From Enhygromyxa salina (GTDB lineage Bacteria; Myxococcota_A; Polyangia; Nannocystales; Nannocystaceae), in the NCBI RefSeq assembly GCF_000737335.2, contig NZ_JMCC02000065.1, positions 1 to 52,794 of the forward strand: DNA of 52,794 bases, in the 5' to 3' direction. Each line of letters opens with the position of its first letter. The first letter of the stretch is position 1. Positions 44,979 to 52,794 of this stretch are shown here, in pieces. The notes under the pieces were generated by a model. It did no database searches and had not been told where the DNA came from. It worked only from the letters and a program-made list of their open reading frames with translations. The position numbers were made by a program, and so were the translations under genes.

Positions 44979-47051
44979 GTGGACCCTGCGAGCCCCTGGG
45001 TGACCACGAACAACGCCAGCCCAACGCCCAGTTCGACCTCGAGCGAGGCCGTCCCCCCCGCACGATCCTGGTGGGACATCGCAGCGGTGGCGCTCACGGC
45101 CGGGCTCCTGCAGATCATCGCCAGCATCGTGCTTGGGCTGGCGCGGCTCGATCGCTTCACCGCTGCCGCGAACGAGGGCCCATACACCTACTTGGTCGCG
45201 GCCGCGCTGGTCGCTGCAGGGGCCTTCTCGATCTGGACGGTCCGCGCCCGCCCGCCGGTCGCGTTGGTCCTCGCTGCGGTGTGGCCGATCGGCCTGTGGT
45301 ACGGGCTGCGTCCGCACACGACCAGCCTGGGGCTGGCCTACCACGGCGAGTTCATCCTCCATCACTTCTCGGCGCTCTTGTGCCTGGTCCTGGCGATCGC
45401 GGTCCCGCTTGGCTGGGCTCGCGACCCGCGCTTGGGCAAGCTGCGCTTCGCCCCCGTCGCGTTCGCGCTGCCCGGCGCCTTGCTGCTCGCGGCCGCGCAC
45501 CTCGGTCGGATCCCGCTCGGCCCGGCGTGGCTGGCCCACAGCACCCTCGCCACAACCGGCGCGGCGCTGCTGCTCGTCGCCTGGCCCGTGGCGGCGGGGT
45601 TGTTCTGGCCCAAGCTTGGTCCCGCGCAGCGCCGCCCGATCGTGTTCGTGCTCGCGCTGCCGCTGGTGGTGCGGGTCGGCTTCGCGGGCTGGGGCGGACT
45701 CGCGGGCGAGCTCGTCGGTCCCCACGCGGTCGTGTGGGTCGGGGCGGCGATCGTGGTCACGGCGATCTTCACCCTGTTGCTGCTGCGCCCGCGCCTCGAG
45801 CTGTGGGTGATGGTCGTCGTCGCGCTGATCTGCCTGCTCGGCAGCGCGTTCTTCTACTTCCTGTACGAGCGCGGCTTCGGCGAACTCGAAGACGGCCTGG
45901 GCGGGCTGCTGCAGTCGCTGTTCGGGTTTCAGGTCCCCTACCCCTCCTATGTAAACGATCTGCGCTCCGCCGGCCTGATGATGGGCCTGTTCTTCATGTT
46001 CGTGACGGTCTACGCGTCGCTGGTCTCGACCGAAGATCGCGTGCGTGGCATCGCGCTGGGCCTGATGCTGGTCGCGGGTCTGGGGTTCTCGAGCCCGCAC
46101 CTGGTCATGATGTTTGGGGTCGGCGCGCTGCTGATCGTCGAGGGCATGTTGCCGGGGGCGCCGCACCGCGAGCTGTCACCGTCGCTTTCACAGAGCCTGG
46201 CGGAGATCGAGGCTGACTTGGACGCGTCGGGTGACGATCTGCAAGGCGAACACTCGAGCGGCGGGCTCGCCCAGGTCCGCGAGGCCGTCAACGGGCTCGC
46301 GCAGCGCCACGGTCTCGAGCCGCCCACGCTGGTGCAGACTGGTCAGGGCGCGCACATGCTCAGCCTGCGGGGCCCCGTTGGTGGGCCGCTGCTGGATCTG
46401 CGCGCCCGCGTCGAACCAAAGTCGACCCGCGTCGAGATCAGCGTGGGGCTGCCCGGCCGCGGTGAGCCCGTGTTCGAGCTGATCCCCGATCCCGGCAAGC
46501 GCGGCACCCGTCCGGCCCACCTGCTGGCCCGCAGCCACCGCATCCACGGCGAGCCGCGTGGGCTCGAAGCGTTTGGCGACGCGCCCCTCGACGCTCTGAC
46601 CTGCTTCCCGACCGCGTACCTGCGCGCGTGGGATGGCGGCGTGCAGGTTGATCTGGGTCGCGAGCTGATGAGCCTGCGCGTGGATCAGGTGGACGCGCTG
46701 GTCCGCAGCCTGGCGCGCGCGCTCCGGCCTGACGATGAATTGGGCGACGAGCCTGACGACGAATTGGGCGACGAATTGGGCGACGAATTGGGCGACGATG
46801 CCGAGTCGGCCAACGACGAGCCGGGCGACAAGCCTGACGACGAACGGGTCGACGGGCCGGGCGACGAACGGGTCGACGGGCCGGGCGACGAACCGGTGGA
46901 CGGGCCCGGCGACGAACCGGGCGACGGGCCCGCGGACGACGTCGCGGCCGCCGATCGCGACCCCGCGGACGAACGCAAACTGGGTGACGATGCCGAGTCG
47001 GCCAACGGCGAGCTCGCCGATGACCGCGTTGGCGACCCCACTGACGGATGA
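44979..47051 (+). CDS. Polytopic membrane protein with a cytoplasmic domain and acidic C-terminal repeats
   Basis: 690 residues. About eleven hydrophobic segments occupy residues 30-395 (WWDIAAVALTAGLLQIIASIVLGLA, ALVLAAVWPIGLWYGL and so on). A soluble domain (400-580) reads LAQVREAVNGLAQRHGLEPPTLVQTG and SLRGPVGGPLLDLRARVEPKSTRVEISVGLPG. The C-terminal 110 residues are acidic repeats (DDELGDEPDDELGDELGDE, then ERVDGPGDE units). I do not recognise the family. GTG 44979 is the first start after an in-frame TAG; GTG 45000 is possible. It is followed after 3 bp by pabB, so the three genes probably form one transcript, although no link to folate is evident. Confidence 0.65.
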   Translation: MDPASPWVTTNNASPTPSSTSSEAVPPARSWWDIAAVALTAGLLQIIASIVLGLARLDRFTAAANEGPYTYLVAAALVAAGAFSIWTVRARPPVALVLAAVWPIGLWYGLRPHTTSLGLAYHGEFILHHFSALLCLVLAIAVPLGWARDPRLGKLRFAPVAFALPGALLLAAAHLGRIPLGPAWLAHSTLATTGAALLLVAWPVAAGLFWPKLGPAQRRPIVFVLALPLVVRVGFAGWGGLAGELVGPHAVVWVGAAIVVTAIFTLLLLRPRLELWVMVVVALICLLGSAFFYFLYERGFGELEDGLGGLLQSLFGFQVPYPSYVNDLRSAGLMMGLFFMFVTVYASLVSTEDRVRGIALGLMLVAGLGFSSPHLVMMFGVGALLIVEGMLPGAPHRELSPSLSQSLAEIEADLDASGDDLQGEHSSGGLAQVREAVNGLAQRHGLEPPTLVQTGQGAHMLSLRGPVGGPLLDLRARVEPKSTRVEISVGLPGRGEPVFELIPDPGKRGTRPAHLLARSHRIHGEPRGLEAFGDAPLDALTCFPTAYLRAWDGGVQVDLGRELMSLRVDQVDALVRSLARALRPDDELGDEPDDELGDELGDELGDDAESANDEPGDKPDDERVDGPGDERVDGPGDEPVDGPGDEPGDGPADDVAAADRDPADERKLGDDAESANGELADDRVGDPTDG
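46738..46935 (+). repeat. In-frame tandem repeats encoding ELGD and VDGPGDE units
   Basis: 12-bp units (gaattgggcgac) repeat from about 46738, followed by 21-bp-type units (gacgggccgggcgacgaacc) to about 46935. Both periods are multiples of three, so length change would not break the reading frame. Confidence 0.8.
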
Positions 47052-47054
47052 CGC

Positions 47055-48581
47055 GTGACGGCGCTGCACCGTAGCTTGCGCGTCGCCGAGGTCGAGCCCT
47101 TCTCGCCCCACGATCTCGCGGCGTCCTGCGATCACCACCGCTACGCCGCGCTGCTCGAGAACCCCGGCACGCCGTCGGAGCTGGGCCGCTACGCCTACTT
47201 TTGCACCGATCCATTCTGGGTGTTTCGCAGCAAGCGAGGGCGCTGCTGGTCGGGGCCGCCCGACGCCGTCGCCGAGGTCGATCGCGCGCCGCTCGACGAG
47301 CTCGCCCGCCTGCTCGAGCGCGATCGGGCCGGCGTGCGCCTGCGACCCACCACCGGCGACGACCCGCTCCCCCCGTTTGTCGGCGGGGCGGTCGGCTACC
47401 TCGGCTACGAGCTTCTGTACCTGATCGAGGACATCCCCGATCTCGGCCGCGATGATCTCGAGCTGCCCGACGCCTACTTGTTGTTCTGCAAGCTGGTGTA
47501 CGCCAGCGATCGGCTGACCGGGCGCAGCTGGGTGTTCGCGACCGGCCTCGGCCACACGCCCGAGGCCGCGGCCGACGAAGCGCAGACCCTGCTCGACGAG
47601 GGCCGCGCGCGCGTGGCCAGCCTCGATCCCGCGCGCTCACGCGAGCGCGGCGTGGCGGACCTGCGCGCGCTCGCTGCCGCCGCGCGCGATCGCGAGCCTC
47701 GCCTGCTCGAGGCCCATCTGCACGCACGCGGGATCACGCCAACGATCGATCGCGCCGGCTACCTAGACTCGATCGAGCACATCAAGCAGCAGATCCTGTG
47801 CGGCAACGCGTTCGAGGTGTGCCTGACCCAGCGCTTCGATCTGCGCCTCCCCACCCGCGTCCGCGAGCTCTACGAGGTGCTGCGGGCGATCAACCCAGCG
47901 CCCATGAGCGCGTACCTGCGCTTCCCCGAGGCCGAGCTGCTGTCGGCCTCGCCCGAGCGCTTCGTCAGCCTCGATCGCGCGGGCGTGGTCGAGACCCGAC
48001 CGATCAAGGGCACGCGTCCGCGCGGGCGCAGCCCGGCCGAGGACCAGGCGCTGCGCGACGATCTGCTTGGCGCCGCCAAGGACCGGGCGGAGAACCTGAT
48101 GATCGTGGATCTGTGCCGCAACGATCTGGGCAAGGTCTGCGAGTTCGGCAGCGTCCGCGTCGACGAGCTGTGCAGCGTGCAGCCCTACGAATTCACCTGG
48201 CAGATGGTCTCTACGATCCACGGCCAGCTGCGCGCGGGGCTCGGTCCCGTCGAGCTGCTGCGCGCCTGCTTCCCCGGCGGCTCGATGACTGGCGCGCCCA
48301 AGATCGAGGCCATGAAGATCATCGATCGGCTCGAGCCGACCAAGCGCGGGGTGTTCTCGGGGGCGATCGGCTACTTCGACTTCGACGGCTCGCTGGATCT
48401 GAGCATCGTGATCCGCACCCTCATCAAGACCGGCGAGCTGCTGACCTTCAACGTGGGCGGCGCGATCGTGGCCGACTCGGACCCCGACGAGGAGTACCAA
48501 GAGACCCTCGACAAGGCCCACGCGCTGGTCCTGGCGATTGATCTGGTCCGCGCTGAAGCCCACGCCCGAGGAGATCGCTGA
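47055..48581 (+). CDS. pabB: Aminodeoxychorismate synthase component I
   Basis: 508 residues. Converts chorismate plus ammonia to 4-amino-4-deoxychorismate, the first step to p-aminobenzoate and folate. The chorismate-binding domain has GNAFEVCLTQRFDL, PAPMSAYLRFPEAELLSASPE, RPIKGTRPRGRSPAED, AENLMIVDLCRNDLG, FTWQMVSTIHGQL, CFPGGSMTGAPKIEAM and a C-terminal TFNVGGAIVADSDPDEEYQET. PIKGT with Lys marks PabB; anthranilate synthase TrpE has PIAGT. Start GTG 47055 lies 3 bp after the membrane-protein stop, and the amidotransferase gene begins 1 bp after this stop (TGAGATG). Confidence 0.9.
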   Translation: MTALHRSLRVAEVEPFSPHDLAASCDHHRYAALLENPGTPSELGRYAYFCTDPFWVFRSKRGRCWSGPPDAVAEVDRAPLDELARLLERDRAGVRLRPTTGDDPLPPFVGGAVGYLGYELLYLIEDIPDLGRDDLELPDAYLLFCKLVYASDRLTGRSWVFATGLGHTPEAAADEAQTLLDEGRARVASLDPARSRERGVADLRALAAAARDREPRLLEAHLHARGITPTIDRAGYLDSIEHIKQQILCGNAFEVCLTQRFDLRLPTRVRELYEVLRAINPAPMSAYLRFPEAELLSASPERFVSLDRAGVVETRPIKGTRPRGRSPAEDQALRDDLLGAAKDRAENLMIVDLCRNDLGKVCEFGSVRVDELCSVQPYEFTWQMVSTIHGQLRAGLGPVELLRACFPGGSMTGAPKIEAMKIIDRLEPTKRGVFSGAIGYFDFDGSLDLSIVIRTLIKTGELLTFNVGGAIVADSDPDEEYQETLDKAHALVLAIDLVRAEAHARGDR

Positions 48582-48582
48582 G

Positions 48583-49191
48583 ATGCCCGCGCGCGCAGCC
48601 GATCGCCGCTACCGCCTGGTGATCATCGATAACTACGACTCGTTCGCCTACAACATCTATCAGCTGCTTGGCGAGCTGACCGGCTGCGCGGCCAAGGTCG
48701 TTCGCAATGATCGGATCTCGCTCGCCGAGCTCGAGGCCGAGCAGCCGACCCACTTGTTGATCTCTCCGGGTCCCGGCAACCCCGAGGACCCCGCCTACTT
48801 CGGCGTGTGTCGGGCGGCCATTCACGCGCTCGGGGCCCGACGCGTGCCGATCCTCGGGGTCTGCCTGGGGCATCAAGGCATCGGCGCTGCGTTCGGTGCC
48901 AAGGTGACTCGATCGCCGCAGGTGATGCACGGCAAGCAGAGCGAGGTCGAGCATGGCGGCGTCGGCCTGTTCGCGGGCCTGCCCTCGCCGCTGACGGTCA
49001 TGCGCTACCACTCGCTGATGCTCGACGAGGCCAGCTTGCCGGCGCAGCTGCAGGTCACCAGCCGGACCCCCGACGGGCTGTGCATGAGCATCGCGCACCG
49101 CTCGCTGCCGATCGCGGGCGTGCAGTTTCACCCCGAGTCGATCGGCACCGAGCACGGCGCGGCGCTCGTGCGAAACTTCTTGAGCTGGTGA
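48583..49191 (+). CDS. pabA: Aminodeoxychorismate/anthranilate synthase glutamine amidotransferase
   Basis: 202 residues. Class I glutamine amidotransferase subunit that feeds ammonia to PabB. Motifs: RLVIIDNYDSFAYNIYQLL, LLISPGPGNPEDPAYFG, the nucleophile Cys in ILGVCLGHQGIG, and GVQFHPESIGTEHG with the catalytic His-Glu pair. ATG 48583 is supported by GAGGAG at 48568-48573, 9 nt upstream. Overlap with pabB is effectively zero, typical of a coupled complex. It could also serve anthranilate synthase, but no trp genes are in the window. Confidence 0.92.
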   Translation: MPARAADRRYRLVIIDNYDSFAYNIYQLLGELTGCAAKVVRNDRISLAELEAEQPTHLLISPGPGNPEDPAYFGVCRAAIHALGARRVPILGVCLGHQGIGAAFGAKVTRSPQVMHGKQSEVEHGGVGLFAGLPSPLTVMRYHSLMLDEASLPAQLQVTSRTPDGLCMSIAHRSLPIAGVQFHPESIGTEHGAALVRNFLSW

Positions 49192-49213
49192 AGCGCCGCG
49201 GCCGGCTGCGGCA

Positions 49214-50035
49214 CTAGTCGAGGCTGGCGGGATCCATCACAGGTGGGTCGTGCTCGTGCCCGTCGGCCTGGAAGCCGCGGCGCTCGATCTGCACCTCGAC
49301 CTCGCGCTGTCCATCTTCACGATCGCGCACCTCGACCACGACCTCGTCGTCCTCGAAGCCCTGCGCCTGCAGCTCGAGCAGCAGCTGCGCGCGCGCCTGT
49401 TCGACGTCAACCTCGCGCAGCGACAGGCTGAACGCCCGGTTGGCCAAGCGGCGCGCCCAGATCGTCTCGATCTCGCCCTCGAGCGGGGTCTCGATGATCT
49501 CGGCGCCCTCGAGCTCCGGGAATTGCTCGCGCAGCTCGAGCTCGATCTCACCGAGCGCGAGCTCGTGATCCCACAAGCGGATCATCATGACGAACTGCGG
49601 GCCGGACCCAGCGCCCACGACCTCGCGCATGAGCACGTCGACCTCCGCGGCGTTGCTGCGCGCTTGTACGTAGTTGGCGATCTCTTGGGCCGAGTCTAGC
49701 TCGCCCGCCGCCACGCGGATCTCCACGCTGATGCCAAGCGGAATCTCGTAAGAGGTTGGCAGCACACACGCGCCAACGATCGCCATCAGCATCGCCGCGA
49801 GCGCGACCGCGAGGCGGTGCCGGCCGAACACCCCAAGCACGCCGAGCAAGCTGGCCCCGCGCCCCGACGCGGCGCGCTGTCCCGCGTCGGGCCGGGCGTT
49901 TGCGTAGCGCTGGCTCCACGCCGCGAGCGCTTCGGCCTCGCGGGCGTCTGCTGCCTCGCCGTGGGCGGGTGACGGCTCGATCCGCGGGGCATGAAGCTCG
50001 CGCAGTCGGGCCTCGATCAACGGTTCAGAGCGCAT
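49214..50035 (-). CDS. Single-TM protein overlapping an ECF sigma gene, putative anti-sigma or signal-transducing partner
   Basis: 273 residues. Residues 1-80 are hydrophilic (EPLIEARLRELHAPRIE...), one TM follows (HRLAVALAAMLMAIVGACVLP), and the rest is periplasmic with paired repeats of the type EIPLGISVEIRV, ELALGEIELELREQFPELEGAEIIETPLEGEIE and EVEVQIERRGFQ. A zinc-binding HxxxCxxC anti-sigma motif is absent. It overlaps the sigma gene by 11 bp and is translated right after it, the standard arrangement for a cognate regulator. No enzyme motif. Anti-sigma function is inferred from position and topology. It converges on pabA with 22 bp between. Confidence 0.6.
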   Translation of the reverse strand: MRSEPLIEARLRELHAPRIEPSPAHGEAADAREAEALAAWSQRYANARPDAGQRAASGRGASLLGVLGVFGRHRLAVALAAMLMAIVGACVLPTSYEIPLGISVEIRVAAGELDSAQEIANYVQARSNAAEVDVLMREVVGAGSGPQFVMMIRLWDHELALGEIELELREQFPELEGAEIIETPLEGEIETIWARRLANRAFSLSLREVDVEQARAQLLLELQAQGFEDDEVVVEVRDREDGQREVEVQIERRGFQADGHEHDPPVMDPASLD

Positions 50036-50606
50036 GGGAGACCTCCGGGTTTTGCTCGTCCTCGAGCGCGCGCGAGCGAGTCCGCAGCTCGCTGATCGCC
50101 CGCGAGATTCGCTTGCGCACCGCCGACTCGCGCAGCCCCAAGAGCTCCGCGATCTCGGCGTGGCGCAGGCCATCGCCGTAGCGCATGGCCAGCAGCTGGC
50201 GGGTCTGCTCGGGGCACTCGGCCAGGATTTCGCGGATCTGCCGGGTCCGCTCGTCGGCGATCAGGTGATCGAGCGGCCCCGTCGTCTCGCGCAGCCCATC
50301 CGCGATGGCCTCGAGCGCGACCGGGCTCTTGCGGGTGCGGTAGTGATCGATGACCGCGTTGCGGGCGATCCGCAGGACCCACGCGCGGACGCTCCCGCGG
50401 CTTGGATCAAACCCGCCAAGGTGCTCGACCACCCGCCGAAACACCTCGGCGACGAGCTCCTCGGCGTCGGCCCGGGAGTCGACCCGCCGGGCGATAAACC
50501 GGGCGACCAAGGGATGCAGCTCCCGATACAGGCGCGTGAACGCCCGGCGATCCCCAGCCACAGCCTGGCGCACGCGGCGAGCCAGCGGATCACGAACAAT
50601 GAGCAT
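50025..50606 (-). CDS. ECF-type RNA polymerase sigma factor (RpoE-like)
   Basis: 193 residues, the usual ECF length. Region 2 is visible as DRRAFTRLYRELHPLVARFIARRVDSRADAEELVAEVFRRVVEHLGGFDP and SVRAWVLRIARNAVIDHYRTRK. Region 4 is LDHLIADERTRQIREILAECPEQTRQLLAMRYGDGLRHAEIAELLGLRESAVRKRISRAISEL, with the helix-turn-helix at the end. It directs core polymerase to a stress or envelope regulon, probably controlled by the overlapping downstream membrane protein. ATG start at 50606. Confidence 0.92.
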   Translation of the reverse strand: MLIVRDPLARRVRQAVAGDRRAFTRLYRELHPLVARFIARRVDSRADAEELVAEVFRRVVEHLGGFDPSRGSVRAWVLRIARNAVIDHYRTRKSPVALEAIADGLRETTGPLDHLIADERTRQIREILAECPEQTRQLLAMRYGDGLRHAEIAELLGLRESAVRKRISRAISELRTRSRALEDEQNPEVSHAL

Positions 50607-50674
50607 GCGAGAGCCCTACGAGCGACCGCCCGATCCGTGACCGGGCGGCCCATGGGTTCTACGAAGGCCGGGCT

Positions 50675-50977
50675 CTACGTAGGCCGAAAGATCTTGATCA
50701 TCCCGTCAAACCAGCCGGGGCGCCCCGCGAGCTGCTCGAGCTCGCCGTCATCCAAGAACACGCCTCCGCACGAGAAGCACTTGTCGACCTTGACCCCACG
50801 GAACTCGACCTCTTGCAGCTCCGCCCCGCACTTGGCGCAGCGCATCCAATGCAGCTCCTTGAGCGACGCCCGCTCATCGTCGGCGAGCTCGGCCTGCTTG
50901 GCGCGGACAGCGTCACGGCGCTTCTCCAGCTCTTGGCGAAGGATGTACTCCTCTTCGTTCTCACTCGGGCGTGTCAT
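50675..50977 (-). CDS. Small TFIIB-type zinc-ribbon protein
   Basis: 100 residues. An acidic/basic helical N-terminus (NEEEYILRQELEKRRDAVRAKQAELADDERASL) leads to a zinc ribbon MRCAKCGAELQEVEFRGVKVDKCFSCGGVFLDDGELEQLAG, matching the zf-TFIIB pattern CxxC-x17-CxxCGGxxLDxGEL of many short bacterial proteins with unknown role. Four Cys are conserved. It lies between the sigma factor and the TPR gene on the same strand (gaps 68 and 30 bp), so co-transcription from the TPR side is likely. Confidence 0.85.
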   Translation of the reverse strand: MTRPSENEEEYILRQELEKRRDAVRAKQAELADDERASLKELHWMRCAKCGAELQEVEFRGVKVDKCFSCGGVFLDDGELEQLAGRPGWFDGMIKIFRPT

Positions 50978-51007
50978 CGTGGCTCCTGCAGTTGAAGGGT
51001 TTGGGTC

Positions 51008-52794
<1,787 letters not shown>

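Noticed and set aside
47055..49191. trpE-trpG (anthranilate synthase)
   Set aside because: The PIKGT motif with Lys indicates aminodeoxychorismate synthase, and no other trp genes are adjacent.

Overview
This is a high-GC (roughly 65-70 percent) bacterial chromosomal segment. It most likely comes from a myxobacterium of the Nannocystis / Plesiocystis / Enhygromyxa group. The evidence is a set of lipoproteins with long Gly-Asp spacers ('GDGDGDPT') and CGDG-x-CDDGN (DUF4215-type) repeats, a two-gene PilX-like/PilY1 locus behind a consensus sigma-54 promoter, a LysM/peptidoglycan-binding 'spike adaptor' operon, a proline-rich TPR membrane protein, and frequent GTG/TTG starts. No rRNA, complete tRNA, CRISPR array, phage or transposase was found.

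Layout. 1-3479: a partial rsmD at the left edge, then two secreted lipoproteins transcribed divergently (a probable beta-propeller and a beta-helix protein). 3659-9529: a cell-surface polysaccharide neighbourhood with a multi-spanning glycosyltransferase-39-like protein, two GNAT acyltransferases and a Wzx-type flippase. 9760-15021: sigma-54 promoter, PilX-like minor pilin and PilY1-like adhesin with a VWA site. 15076-16735: thyA and a DUF459 SGNH hydrolase. 16832-22137: a transthyretin-like adaptor on the minus strand, and opposite it a three-gene overlapping operon (LysM/PG-binding protein, pentapeptide-repeat protein, 908-residue metallophosphoesterase). This looks like an orphan cargo module of a contractile injection system or T6SS.

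22249-30095: a DUF4215 lipoprotein, dispersed and tandem repeats, a strong bidirectional terminator, an M19-like dipeptidase lipoprotein, folA, an unknown protein, and a universal-stress-protein/NhaD-type permease pair. 30106-30943 is a very large imperfect inverted repeat with arms of about 325 bp. 31234-34211: hflX overlapping an ABC-F ATPase gene, both acting on ribosomes. 34202-36803: a DUF4215 lipoprotein ending in an uromodulin-like eight-cysteine (D8C) domain, a NADAR N-glycosidase gene behind a palindrome, and a short GD-repeat lipoprotein. 36812-41546: a CDF metal exporter, an LCP-family ligase, a selD that reads through an in-frame UGA and so encodes a selenoprotein, more dispersed repeats, and a Tat-exported amidase. 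41628-52794: a giant carboxypeptidase-regulatory/PDZ protein, a membrane protein followed by pabB-pabA, an ECF sigma factor with an overlapping single-TM putative anti-sigma gene, a zinc-ribbon protein, and a TPR protein that runs off the right edge.

How the parts fit. thyA, folA and pabBA supply the folate/thymidylate pathway but sit in separate units. Much of the rest concerns the cell envelope: lipoproteins, polysaccharide export, LCP ligase, amidase, pili and a possible injected phosphoesterase. The observations most worth following are the UGA-containing selD with its SECIS-like hairpin, the bacterial D8C domain, the phosphoesterase cargo operon, and the giant inverted repeat.
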